Of a DNA stretch of 64,000 nt, positions 48,701 to 56,585 are shown piece by piece; the first letter of the stretch is position 1, and every line of letters begins with the position of its first letter. A model generated the notes under the pieces. The model was not told the DNA's origin. It searched no databases and saw nothing but the letters and a program-made list of their open reading frames with translations. A program made the position numbers and the translations under genes. This stretch comes from Microbispora hainanensis (lineage in GTDB: Bacteria > Actinomycetota > Actinomycetes > Streptosporangiales > Streptosporangiaceae), in the NCBI RefSeq assembly GCF_006874475.1, contig NZ_VIRM01000007.1, positions 124,001 to 188,000 of the forward strand, written 5' to 3'.

Positions 48701-49742
48701 AGCAGTCGGTCTTGTCTCCCTCTCCGGCGACCCAGCGCACCCCTCCGACGATCTGCTTGACCAGCGGGTTGTCGCCGCCGTTCTCGGTGTAACGCACACC
48801 GAAGTGACCCTGCGAGGTCACCCAGCTCCGTCCGTCGTCGTAGGACCGCGGGGTGGCGGTGCCGTCCTTGACCCTGTCGCCGTCGTAGAGCTTGCACCAC
48901 GTCGTGGGGTGGTCCTGGCCCATTTTCTGGCTGCCCGTGTTGTAGGTGCGCTCGTCGAAGGTCGCGAGCACATGGTGGGTGCCCCGGACGCTGCGGACGA
49001 AGTTGTAGTGCTCGTCGGCGATCTGGTAGGTGTCGGGCAGGTCTTTGGTGGAGAGGTGGTTGTGGTCGGCGACCTGGACGGTCGCGGCGTTGCCGGTCGC
49101 CGAGCCGTTCGAGTGGGCGGTCATCGTCGTGCCGATGAGGCTGTCCGGCCCGCCGTCCCACCAGTCCCACACGGAGACGCCGGCGCCGGCGTCGGTCATG
49201 TTGTGCACGGCCGCGATTCCGCCGCTGTTCTGGGTGAAGCGGATCAACGCATCGCGCTGGGCCTGGTCGAGGAGCGGTCCGGACCGGCCGCCGCCGGCCC
49301 ATGACCACGATGCGTTCAGGAACAGGATCGCGTTGTATCGGGCCAGGTTCTCGTCGGTGAAGATCCGGGGATTCTTGTTCGGGTTGTCGCAGTTGTTCGC
49401 GCCGCCACCGTTGTTGTCGCAGTCCTCCCAGTCGACCTCGTAGCCTTCGGCCTCGAGAGCGGCCTGCACCACTGGGCGCCCGTTGTCGATCCCATCGGCG
49501 TGCCGGTATCCGGTCGTGCCGGTATAGATGAGGACTCTCTTGCCGTCTTCCGCCTTGGCAGGAGCCGCAAGGAGACCTTTGTTGGCCGGCCCGGTGCTCG
49601 TCGCAGGGGCGGCAGCAGCCTGGGGGGTGCTCTTCGCTTGGGCAGTGGTCGCCGGGGTGAGCATCTGGGCCCCGAGAGCGACCGTGGTCAGCGCGATCAG
49701 AGAACGCCTCACACTCCGCGCGGGCAGCGCGGCGTTCCGCAT
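45708..49742 (-). CDS. Secreted multidomain ThuA / sorbosone-dehydrogenase-like / cupredoxin / ricin-lectin protein
   Basis: The protein (about 1344 residues) has a signal peptide (cleavage near TTAQA), a ThuA-like domain (about 60-340: RVLIYTGTTGYRHADGIDNG), a glucose/sorbosone dehydrogenase propeller (about 355-880: GPMALDVARDGKLYWTEIGP, GHVGGAGLVFDSEGNLYLG), an OmpL47/Ig-like domain (VEYRVNGGEW, VDYRATDYSGNTS), and a cupredoxin (about 1010-1105: H in MPHDVWL and C-x2-H-x9-M in CRLHSGFDGTKWIGM, a type-1 copper set). A ricin-type lectin domain (CLDVPRGSTATGTQLVQ, LCLDINGRSTADGAALIQW) and a short beta domain follow. It likely binds glycans and oxidises a sugar outside the cell. I prefer the ATG at 49740-49742 to the GTG at 49751. 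Confidence 0.9.
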   Translation of the reverse strand: MRNAALPARSVRRSLIALTTVALGAQMLTPATTAQAKSTPQAAAAPATSTGPANKGLLAAPAKAEDGKRVLIYTGTTGYRHADGIDNGRPVVQAALEAEGYEVDWEDCDNNGGGANNCDNPNKNPRIFTDENLARYNAILFLNASWSWAGGGRSGPLLDQAQRDALIRFTQNSGGIAAVHNMTDAGAGVSVWDWWDGGPDSLIGTTMTAHSNGSATGNAATVQVADHNHLSTKDLPDTYQIADEHYNFVRSVRGTHHVLATFDERTYNTGSQKMGQDHPTTWCKLYDGDRVKDGTATPRSYDDGRSWVTSQGHFGVRYTENGGDNPLVKQIVGGVRWVAGEGDKTDCSGTVWSNFTRTTLVDNANGPMALDVARDGKLYWTEIGPATGYQTQGYVKMHDPKGPPNNSTTVATIPTRADHGNSEDGVLGMSLEPGFDLSKPDKRDIYVYYSPRNPDWPTTGNQQTVGYNVISRFTLNEAGTAFVPAQAGGAGDPAHPYDEREILRVPKAKISGNPSGFPGGPTDNGPGHVGGAGLVFDSEGNLYLGVGDDTSPNAPGHNRYPPMDHRASERWDARKTAANTADLRGKILRVKPIDDIPSAQDPGLDKTYTVPEGNMFPPGTPKTRPEIYAMGFRQPFTVHVDPAHPGTVVVGEYCHDNSVDQADRAPAGTCEWDLVDKPSFQGWPFCVGDNSKTNTTWRWNYETNSSTGQQYDCSLDKIPSDLTWAPPGGTSSQPTFQGLDEIPGPAKPATIWRKYPGNPGSQDPLAFGDLGSGGMQPVTGPVYRYKDSYGPGAFPPYYDGSWLITNRGADNGFWKEVRLREDNNQMLRVNDWLPVNHFGTPNNSFVIPTRFGPDGALYMGRWTFGCCRNQINSTMKMELVKIEFKPQTTCAEDTQAPTVSNQIEGRAHPSQQNTYIDSATLKLTANDVGCAGVEKVEYRVNGGEWTAYDAPVPFKTPGKYTVDYRATDYSGNTSTSQSAVFTVLDGGRTLPTTCDIYAMGTAWSPDNCEIARGGTITWHFNAPDAAMPHDVWLVPPGGNPDPNGGDVFEVTKGAVSPGGPPVSYTLDREGTWTVICRLHSGFDGTKWIGMVTTITVGGGAAGVYTVSAKHSGKYVAPQDASTADDAKIVQMSATEGGEQQWEAIPFTAGAYQLKNVKSGKCLDVPRGSTATGTQLVQYACHPDGHQDQVNQRFYLVPSGDAYQVSSAVSGLCLDINGRSTADGAALIQWTCSNDDNQRFAFTPVSSSPGVPLTVTASSRCVGTSAYVAVTAVNDSDVPATITLTTPYGSKTVADVAPGKQAYQSFNARAGQIGAGKATVEGTATIDGKQVTSTYDAAYNAISCA

Positions 49743-49846
49743 ACCACTCACTTCCTCTCCCTATGCGGCGGCGACCAGCCCCGCGGCCGGAGCGATGTGG
49801 TTCGACCGCCCGAGGTTCAGACGTAGCGTCCGCATCTTTTCTTCAT

Positions 49847-49860
49847 GTGTCAAGAACTTT
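49847..49860 (-). promoter_or_regulatory. Promoter-region motif of the mosaic gene shared with the sugar operon
   Basis: On the minus strand AAAGTTCTTGACAC ends in a perfect -35-like TTGACA (49853-49848). The sugar ABC operon leader has AAAGTTCTGACAC in the same orientation (43528-43516). I see no clear -10 at 17-18 bases. Shared control, perhaps by the ROK protein, is inferred. Confidence 0.45.
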
Positions 49861-49962
49861 CGCCGTAGAAAATAGAAAGTCAACCTCGATCTGTCGTTGA
49901 TTCCATCGTCATGAGCGTTAGTTGTCTTGAAGCAGACGGTTTCCTCGGTTAGCGTCCCCGCT

Positions 49963-50367
49963 ATGAGCGGGCAGAGGGTTCACCGGCGACTTCTCAGCGT
50001 CGCCGCGGCCACAATGTCGATCATCATCGGAGCACTCACCCTGACGGGATGCAGCGACGATTCCGGCGAGGCGAAGGCGAAGGGGCGCGACCTGACCGCG
50101 CTTCAGTGCCCGATGGTGGAGACCGGGCAGAACGGGGGTGCCGACCAGTACAGGCCCGCGGAGAACGCCTTCGACACGGCGGAGCTGCTCGGCTTGGAGC
50201 TCGCCGAGGCGCGCGAGAAGGCGGCCCGCCACAGCTGCGAGATCATCGTTTCGCGCCAGGACGACAAGAACCTGCCCGTGCCGATAGAGATCGACCCGAC
50301 GAGGATCTACGTCTACGTCGCGCACGGAGTCGTCAGCCATATAGAGGGGGTCGGTGGTGGCCTCTGA
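49963..50367 (+). CDS. Small lipoprotein with I78-peptidase-inhibitor-like domain
   Basis: The 134-residue protein has a basic N-terminus, a hydrophobic segment and a lipobox (LTLTGCSD). The mature part (LGLELAEAREKAARHSCEI, then PVPIEIDPTRIYVYVAHGVV) resembles the I78 inhibitor fold (potato-inhibitor-like), whose exposed loop between NLPVPIE and DPTRI would contact a protease. Two cysteines (CP, SCE) could form a disulfide. I chose the ATG at 49963; a TTG at 49927 is possible. It lies 13 bases before the MmpL gene and is probably co-transcribed. The assignment to I78 is by pattern only. Confidence 0.7.
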   Translation: MSGQRVHRRLLSVAAATMSIIIGALTLTGCSDDSGEAKAKGRDLTALQCPMVETGQNGGADQYRPAENAFDTAELLGLELAEAREKAARHSCEIIVSRQDDKNLPVPIEIDPTRIYVYVAHGVVSHIEGVGGGL

Positions 50368-50380
50368 GGTGGGCGGCCCG

Positions 50381-52579
50381 ATGCGAATTCTCCCCAGGGT
50401 TTCAGTGATCGCCGCCGGCCGGCGGTCACGGTGGGTCGTCATCGCGGTGTGGCTCGCGCTCGCGATGCTCGCGGTGCCGCTGCAAGCCGACCTCAACGAG
50501 CGAGCCGCCGACGAGAGCGAGACCTTCCTCGTCCGGGGATCGGAGTCGGCGGCGGTCAAGCGGATCGTCGACGAGCGGTTCCGGCTCGGCAGCGAGACGG
50601 CGGCGGTGATCGCCTACTTCCGCGAGAGCGGGATCACCGCGGACGACGGACGACGCGCCGACACCGACGCCCTCGCCCTGTGCCGGTCCGGCGCGATCCC
50701 GAACCTGACGATGGTCGCCACCCCCTACCAACGCGCGTGCGGCGAGACCGATCCGCTCGACATGAGCCCGGGCGCCTCGCTGCTCACCTCACCCGACGAC
50801 ACCGTCATCTTGAGCACGGTCCTGATGGCCGACGACTCGACGCCCGACATCGAGCAGGCGGTCGCGGCGATCCGCGAGGTGGTCCCGCCGGCCACCGGCG
50901 ACGAGAGCGGGCTGAGGGCCTTCGTGACCGGCCGTGCCGGCTTCGAAGCCGATCGAAACGCCGCGCTCGGAGGGGTCAACGGAACCCTCCTGGCGGTCAC
51001 CGTCGCCGTGCTGCTGCTCCTGCTGCTCGTGACCTACCGCTCGCCGCTGGTCGCTCTGGTGCCGCTGGCCGTCGTCGCCCTCGCCTATCTGGTCACCTCC
51101 GGCCTCGCCTACGGCCTTGTCGCCGCCGGGGTCACCGAGGTCAGCGGCCAGACGACCTCGATCCTGGTCGTGCTGATGTTCGGTGCGGGCACCGACTACT
51201 GCCTGCTCATCGTGGCGCGGTTCCGCGAGGAGCTGCGCCGGACGCGGGACGTCAGAGAGGCGATGGTCGCCGCCGCCCAGCGCACCGCCCCGGCGATCGT
51301 CTCCGCCGGAGCGATCGTCATCGGCGCGATGACGATCCTCGCCCTTGCCGACTTCAACGCCACACGCGAGATGGGCCCGATCCTCGCCCTCGGTGTCGCG
51401 ATCATGGTCTGTGCCGGCCTGACGCTCCTGCCCGCGGTGCTCACCGCGCTCGGGCGACGGGCGTTCTGGCCCGCGGTTCCCCGCCTCGATCCCGAGTCCG
51501 CACCCGCGGTCACGTTCTGGGGGCGCGTCGCGGGCCTCGTTCACGCGCGCCCGGGAGTGATCGCCGCGGCGGTCACCGCTGTCCTCGCCGCGGGCGCGCT
51601 GGCCGGCATCGGCGGGCGTCCGGCTCTCGACTTCTCCGAGTCCTTCCGCGAGGCGCCGGACTCGGTCCTCGGCCAGCAGGTGATCCGCGACCACTTCATC
51701 CCCGGCCGGGCGGCACCGCTTCGCATCGTCGTAGCCGGCGAGGTGGCCGGGAAGGTCCAGAGCGCTCTCACCGAAGGCACGCACACACCGGTCGCCGACA
51801 TGCACGCGGTGGCGAGGTCGGCCGGTGCGGACGGCGACTCCCCGGGGGCGCAGGCGCAAGGCCGGCAGGGTTCCGCGAACGACCTGCTCATCTTCGACGC
51901 GGACCTGCGGATGGATCCGTTCTCGGAGCAGTCCACCGACGCCGTCCCCGTGCTGCGCGAGGTCGCCGAGCGGGCGGCCGGCGGCCGGACGGTCCTGATC
52001 GGCGGGACCGTGGCCGAGAACTACGATGCCCGCCAGGCACTCGGCCGAGACACCGGGCTGATCGTCCCGGTCAGCCTTGCCCTGATCCTCGTCGTCCTCG
52101 CCGCGCTCCTGCGCGCGGTGGTGATGCCGCTCTACGTGATCGCGACCGTGATCCTCTCCTTCGGCTTCGCCCTCGGCGTCGGTTCCCTCATCTTCACCCA
52201 CCTCCTGGGCCAGCCGGCCTCAGACCCGAATCTGCCGATATACGCGTTCATCTTCCTCGTCGCCCTGGGCGTCGATTACAACGTGTTCCTCCTCAGCCGG
52301 ATCAGCGAGCGGCGCCGGCAGACCGAAACCCGCCGCGCGGTGACGGAGGCCCTTGAGCGAACCGGTGGCGTGATCACCTCCGCCGGCCTCGTGCTCGCCG
52401 CCACCTTCGCCACGTTGATGGTGCTTCCGATGGAGGCGCTGTTCCAGATCGGCTTCGTGGTCACCCTGGGCCTGCTCGCCGACACCTTCCTCGTCCGGGC
52501 CCTGCTCGTCCCCGCTCTCGCGATCATGCTCGGCGAGCGGAACTGGTGGCCGTTCAAGCGGGCCGCTACGCCGGACTGA
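50381..52579 (+). CDS. MmpL-type RND transporter
   Basis: The 732-residue protein has the MmpL layout: a first membrane segment (WVVIAVWLALAMLAVPLQ), a large outer loop, then a group of five segments with the proton-relay motif GTDYCLLIVARFREEL, and a second half repeating this (VALGVDYNVFLLSRISE). Actinobacterial members export lipids or siderophores. GAGGTGGG lies 8 bases before the ATG; an upstream GTG at 50354 is possible. Its last 14 bases overlap the converging hydrolase gene. The cargo is unknown. Confidence 0.92.
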   Translation: MRILPRVSVIAAGRRSRWVVIAVWLALAMLAVPLQADLNERAADESETFLVRGSESAAVKRIVDERFRLGSETAAVIAYFRESGITADDGRRADTDALALCRSGAIPNLTMVATPYQRACGETDPLDMSPGASLLTSPDDTVILSTVLMADDSTPDIEQAVAAIREVVPPATGDESGLRAFVTGRAGFEADRNAALGGVNGTLLAVTVAVLLLLLLVTYRSPLVALVPLAVVALAYLVTSGLAYGLVAAGVTEVSGQTTSILVVLMFGAGTDYCLLIVARFREELRRTRDVREAMVAAAQRTAPAIVSAGAIVIGAMTILALADFNATREMGPILALGVAIMVCAGLTLLPAVLTALGRRAFWPAVPRLDPESAPAVTFWGRVAGLVHARPGVIAAAVTAVLAAGALAGIGGRPALDFSESFREAPDSVLGQQVIRDHFIPGRAAPLRIVVAGEVAGKVQSALTEGTHTPVADMHAVARSAGADGDSPGAQAQGRQGSANDLLIFDADLRMDPFSEQSTDAVPVLREVAERAAGGRTVLIGGTVAENYDARQALGRDTGLIVPVSLALILVVLAALLRAVVMPLYVIATVILSFGFALGVGSLIFTHLLGQPASDPNLPIYAFIFLVALGVDYNVFLLSRISERRRQTETRRAVTEALERTGGVITSAGLVLAATFATLMVLPMEALFQIGFVVTLGLLADTFLVRALLVPALAIMLGERNWWPFKRAATPD

Positions 52580-53309
52580 CGTCGCCGGTGCCGTGACCCG
52601 GGCGCGGCGAGATCCACCAGCGGACGGCCGCGGCGGCGATCTCCGGCGGCACCTGGTGCCCACCGCGGAACTCCTCGTACGTCACCTCGTAACCGCTCTC
52701 CCTCAGCTCGGGCACGAGACGCCTGCTGCATTCGTCGATCGGCAGCACGCGGTCGGAGACGCCGTGCGAGACGAAGATCCGGGGACGGCCGTGCCGGATC
52801 ATCGGCACCATGAACCCCGGGGAGAACGCGAGCACGTCCCGGAACAGGTCGCCGTTGGCGAGCCCCAGCGACAGGGCGTAGGAGGCGCCGTCGGAGAAAC
52901 CGGCCACGGCCACCGCGCCGACGGCGACGGGCGCCCGGGCGAACGCCTCCTCCAGCGCGGCGTCGATCCTGGAGACGTCCGCGCCGTATCCGCCGACGAT
53001 GACGTCCCAGGTGGCGGAGACGGCCTGCGGCGCGAGCAGCAGCACGCCGAGCTCCGACGCATGGGGAAGCAGCCACTCCAGCGCCTCCTCCGCCGTGCCG
53101 CCCGCGCCGTGCAGCACGACCGCGAGCGGGGACGGCCCGGCCGCCGGGGTGGGCGGCACGGCGAACAGGGCCCGCCCGTCCAGGCGGTGCACCCCCGGTT
53201 CCAGGGGGGACGCCGTCCGCGCGACGGCCACCGGGCGGGCCGACAACCGGCCGTGCCGCACGCCCTCCTCGGGCCCCGGATGGGGCCGGCTCCGCTCCGG
53301 CGTGCCCAT
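52566..53309 (-). CDS. Alpha/beta hydrolase, phospholipase/carboxylesterase-like
   Basis: The 247-residue protein has an LVVLHGAGG-type oxyanion segment (LAVVLHGAGGTAEEAL near 62-77), the nucleophile elbow GFSDGAS at 137-143 (S139), and probable D186 (GVSDRVLP) and H218 (FRGGHQVP) to complete the triad. Length and motifs fit the YpfH/phospholipase-carboxylesterase group. No signal peptide. It lies 65 bases after cutC on the same strand and is the end of the amino-acid ABC operon, if transcription continues. Confidence 0.88.
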   Translation of the reverse strand: MGTPERSRPHPGPEEGVRHGRLSARPVAVARTASPLEPGVHRLDGRALFAVPPTPAAGPSPLAVVLHGAGGTAEEALEWLLPHASELGVLLLAPQAVSATWDVIVGGYGADVSRIDAALEEAFARAPVAVGAVAVAGFSDGASYALSLGLANGDLFRDVLAFSPGFMVPMIRHGRPRIFVSHGVSDRVLPIDECSRRLVPELRESGYEVTYEEFRGGHQVPPEIAAAAVRWWISPRPGHGTGDVSPA

Positions 53310-53374
53310 CGGCCATCACCCCCCGCCCAGGATTTACCCCTCCTGCCCGCGGGTCACCGCCTCACGGCCCGGCT

Positions 53375-54121
53375 TCAGCCGCGGGCGGCGGCGATCACCT
53401 CCGCGACCAGCGCGGGCGAGGTGACCCGGCGGACATACTCGGGCTGGCGCAGCTCGCCGCCCATGAAGGGGTGCGGGTTGCGGTGGACGGCCGGGCTGGG
53501 CTCGTCCACCAGCGCGGCGAAGTGCACCTCCCCGGCCCCCGTCGCCTCGACCACCCGGCTCACGTTGCGCGGGGTGATGCCGCCTCCGGGCATGACGACC
53601 AGCCGGTCGCCGGCCCGCCGCACGAGTTCGGCGATCAGCGGCGCGCCCTCCAGGGCCGAGCTGTCCTGGCCGGAGGTGAGCACCCGGTCGATCCCCAGGC
53701 CGGCCAGCGTCTCCAGCGCGGCGAACGGGTCGGCCGTCATGTCGAAGGCCCGGTGGAAGGTGACCGAGAGCCCGCCTGCGGCGTCGATCAGCCGCTTGGC
53801 CACCTCGACGTCCACCTCCCCCTCCGGGGTGAGCACGCCGATCACGACGCCCTGCGCCCCGGCGTCGCGCACCGCCGCCACGTCGCGGACCATGGCCGCG
53901 ACCTCGTGCTCGTCGTAGACGAAGTCACCGCCGCGCGGGCGGATGATCACGTGGACCCGGATCGCCGAGACGGCCGCGAGGGTGGCCTCGACCGTGCCCA
54001 GGGTGGGCGTCAGGCCGCCCTCGAACAGCGCGGCGCACAGCTCCACGCGGTGCGCGCCCGCGCGCTCGGCGGCCAGCGCCCCGGCCGTGCTGTCGATGCA
54101 GATCTCGTACGTCAGGCTCAT
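53375..54121 (-). CDS. cutC: CutC family TIM-barrel protein
   Basis: The 248-residue protein matches CutC: YEICIDSTAGALAAERAGAH and RVELCAALFEGGLTPT at the start, VIIRPRGGDFVYDEHE, VTFHRAFDM, VLTSGQ and VMPGGGI. CutC was first linked to copper tolerance in E. coli, but its enzymatic role is not established. Here it sits in an operon with an asparaginase and an amino-acid importer, not among the copper genes 30 kb away. I chose the ATG at 54119-54121; the open frame continues through a 12-bp repeat upstream. Confidence 0.93.
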   Translation of the reverse strand: MSLTYEICIDSTAGALAAERAGAHRVELCAALFEGGLTPTLGTVEATLAAVSAIRVHVIIRPRGGDFVYDEHEVAAMVRDVAAVRDAGAQGVVIGVLTPEGEVDVEVAKRLIDAAGGLSVTFHRAFDMTADPFAALETLAGLGIDRVLTSGQDSSALEGAPLIAELVRRAGDRLVVMPGGGITPRNVSRVVEATGAGEVHFAALVDEPSPAVHRNPHPFMGGELRQPEYVRRVTSPALVAEVIAAARG

Positions 54122-54139
54122 CTCTCCCCCATCACAAGG

Positions 54140-54178
54140 CCGCCGCTCGGAAAGCGGCCGCTCAGAAAGCCGCTCAGA
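54140..54178. repeat. 12-bp repeat between asparaginase and cutC genes
   Basis: GCCGCTCAGAAA occurs at 54155-54166 and 54167-54178, with a one-base variant at 54140-54151. The last copy overlaps the final codons of the asparaginase gene. Probably a slippage product. Confidence 0.75.
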
Positions 54179-55124
54179 AAACAGCACTGATCTCGCCGAC
54201 CGGAACTCCCCCGCCCAGCACCGGGACGGTCGTGAACTCGGCCGCCTCCGAGACGTCCGCGCCCGCGGCCCGCAGCGCGGCGAGCGCGATCGCGGTCGTC
54301 GCCCGGGGGCCGCCGTCGATCGCCTTCACGGCCGCCGCGTGCCCGGAGGCGAGCGCCACGACCAGCACTCCCTCGGCGCCGCCCTTCACCACGGCGCCGG
54401 GCAGCGCCCGCATCAGGCGGGTGTTCACGTGGCCGGTCCCGCCGACGTACTCCGGGTGCGCCCGCATGGCGTCGGCGACCGCGCGCGGCGGCGTGCCCAG
54501 CGGGGACACGACCATGGCGCGTACGGCGCGGGCCAGGCCCGTCAGGGAGATCCCGAACAGCGGGGCGCCGCAGCCGTCGACGGCGACATGGGCGGCCTTC
54601 TCCCCCGACAGCTCCTCCACCACCGACCTGACCCGTTCCTGCACGAAGTGACCGGGGTCGAGGTAGCCGTCGGCGGGCGCGCCCGCGGCCACGGCGGCGG
54701 CGAGCATCGCGGCGTGCTTGCCCGAGCAGTTCATCCGCTCCCGCGACGGCCCGAGGCCCGCCCGGATCAGGGTCTGCCGGGCGCCCTCGTTCTCCGGCCA
54801 GTCGGGCGGGCAGCGCAGGTCGTCGAAGCCGAGCCCGGCCTCGGCGAGCATCCCGGCCACGAGCCGCACGTGGAAGTCCTCCCCGGTGTGGCTGCCCGCG
54901 GCGATCGCGAGCGCCGGGCCCTGCAGGTGGGCCCCGGCGAGCAGGCAGGCGAGGGCCTGGAACGGCTTGGCCGACGAGCGCGGCAGCACCGGCGCGTCCA
55001 CCGGGCCGCGCGCGACGGCGACCTCGCCGCCCGCCGACAGCGCGACCGCGCCGCCGAAGTGGACGCTCTCCACGAAACCGGACCGCACGACCTCCGCGAG
55101 CGGGGCGTATTCAGCGAGGGACAC
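54174..55124 (-). CDS. L-asparaginase II (Rhizobium etli type)
   Basis: The 316-residue protein matches the asparaginase II family distinct from the E. coli enzymes: PVLPRSSAKPFQALACLLAG (Ser-Lys motif SSAK near 50), IAAGSHTGEDFHV, MNCSGKHAAML (CSGKH near 132) and VDGCGAPLFGISL (near 183). It would hydrolyse L-asparagine to aspartate and ammonia, or a related amide, in the cytoplasm. It starts with a GTG overlapping the previous permease gene by 14 bases, so the importer probably brings in its substrate. No signal peptide. Confidence 0.92.
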   Translation of the reverse strand: MSLAEYAPLAEVVRSGFVESVHFGGAVALSAGGEVAVARGPVDAPVLPRSSAKPFQALACLLAGAHLQGPALAIAAGSHTGEDFHVRLVAGMLAEAGLGFDDLRCPPDWPENEGARQTLIRAGLGPSRERMNCSGKHAAMLAAAVAAGAPADGYLDPGHFVQERVRSVVEELSGEKAAHVAVDGCGAPLFGISLTGLARAVRAMVVSPLGTPPRAVADAMRAHPEYVGGTGHVNTRLMRALPGAVVKGGAEGVLVVALASGHAAAVKAIDGGPRATTAIALAALRAAGADVSEAAEFTTVPVLGGGVPVGEISAVF

Positions 55125-55944
55125 GAGTGATCTTCCTCCTGCGCGGGCCGCCCCTGCCCGCCGCGGAGCGGTCGAGGGAGCGGGCGAGCGCGGACAGCGA
55201 CGCGTTGACCACGAGGTAGACCAGCGCGACGACGATGTACGTCTGGATGAGCAGGCCGTTGTAGTTGGCCAGGACCTTGCCGCTGTAGAGCAGCTCGGCG
55301 TAGCTGACGACGAACCCGAGCGAGGTGTCCTTCAGCAGGCCGACCGACTGGCTGACGAGCGAAGGGAGCACGCGGCGGGCCGCCTGCGGCAGCACGACCA
55401 GCCGCATCGACTGCCCCTGAGTGAGCCCGAGGGCGAGGGCGGCCTCCCCCTGGCCCCGTTCCACGGACATGATCCCGGCCCGGAAGACCTCGGCGAACAG
55501 CGCCGCGTTCGACACGGAGAGCGGCACCACGAGCTTCCAGAACAACGGCAGGTCGAGGCCGTATCTCGGCAGCGCGAACAGCACGAGGTAGACCAGCAGC
55601 AGCGCCGGGATGGTCCGCACCGCCTCGACGTACGCGGCGGACGGCAGGCGGATCGCCCGGCGCCGCGACAGCCGCCCGAGCGCGAGCGCGATCCCGGCCG
55701 CCATCGAGAGCGCGGCGGCCACGACGGCGGCCAGCGCCGTGGACCACAGCCCGCCGAGCAGGTAGCGCCACATCGGCCAGGTCGCATACGGCTGCCAGCG
55801 CTCGGCGGCGAGCTGCCCGTTGGCGGCGAACTGGCGCAGGGCCAGGGCCAGCAGGGCGAGCAGCACCAGCACGCCCGCGATGGTGGCGAGGCGGATGCGG
55901 CGGCGGGCGCGCGGGCCCGGCTCGTCGAACAGCAGGTTGCTCAT
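55111..55944 (-). CDS. Polar amino-acid ABC permease (second)
   Basis: The 277-residue protein is of the HisM/GlnP type, with an N-terminal basic stretch, about five membrane segments and the EAA loop (GQGEAALALGLTQGQSMRLV). It overlaps the first permease by four bases (ATGA). Confidence 0.93.
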   Translation of the reverse strand: MSNLLFDEPGPRARRRIRLATIAGVLVLLALLALALRQFAANGQLAAERWQPYATWPMWRYLLGGLWSTALAAVVAAALSMAAGIALALGRLSRRRAIRLPSAAYVEAVRTIPALLLVYLVLFALPRYGLDLPLFWKLVVPLSVSNAALFAEVFRAGIMSVERGQGEAALALGLTQGQSMRLVVLPQAARRVLPSLVSQSVGLLKDTSLGFVVSYAELLYSGKVLANYNGLLIQTYIVVALVYLVVNASLSALARSLDRSAAGRGGPRRRKITRVPR

Positions 55945-56585
55945 CGCGCCACCGCCAGCCGCCGTTCGAGCCGCCCGGTCACGAACCCGGCGCAGGCGGC
56001 GATCGCGGCGTAGGCCAGGCCCGCCCCCACGAAGATCGGGATGGGCTGCGCCTCCAGCAGGTTCACCCGGTTGGCGGCGGCGGTCAGCTCGACCACTCCG
56101 ACGGCCGCCGCGAGCGAGGTGTTCATCGTGAGCGCGATGAAGATGTTGCCGATCGGCTGCACGACGGTCCGCAGCGCCTGGGGCAGCACGACGTGGCGCA
56201 GCGACTGGCCGAACGTCAGCCCCAGGGCGCGGGCCGCCTCGCCCTGACCGGCGGAGATCGCGTTGACGCCGGAACGGAGGGCCTCGGCGATGTAGGCGCC
56301 CTCGTACAGCGCGATCACCACGATGGCCGTGGTGGTCAGGCCGGCCTTGAGCCCGATCTCGGGCAGGCCGAAGACCGCGAGCACGAGCAGCACGAGCAGC
56401 GGGAGGTTCTGCAGGGTCTCGACGTAGACCGTCGCGACCGCGCGCAGCACCGGGACCGGCCCGACCCGCATCGCCACGATCACGAGCCCCACGACCGCGG
56501 CGCCGGCGAAGGACGCCGCGGTCATCTGGAGGGTCACGACCAGCCCCTGCCAGAACTCGGGCAGGTGATCAAGCAGTGCCGACAT
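55941..56585 (-). CDS. Polar amino-acid ABC permease (first)
   Basis: The 214-residue HisM/GlnP-type permease has about five membrane segments (FAGAAVVGLVIVAMRV, the YVETLQNLPLLVLLVLAVFG stretch) and the EAA loop (GQGEAARALGLTFGQSLRHV). Its start overlaps the binding-protein stop by one base (TGATG). Confidence 0.93.
   Translation of the reverse strand: MSALLDHLPEFWQGLVVTLQMTAASFAGAAVVGLVIVAMRVGPVPVLRAVATVYVETLQNLPLLVLLVLAVFGLPEIGLKAGLTTTAIVVIALYEGAYIAEALRSGVNAISAGQGEAARALGLTFGQSLRHVVLPQALRTVVQPIGNIFIALTMNTSLAAAVGVVELTAAANRVNLLEAQPIPIFVGAGLAYAAIAACAGFVTGRLERRLAVAR

Noticed and set aside
53375-54121. cutC as part of the copper cluster
   Set aside because: It is 26 kb from the copper genes, in an operon with an asparaginase and amino-acid importer. 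The link of CutC to copper is historical and not supported by this context.
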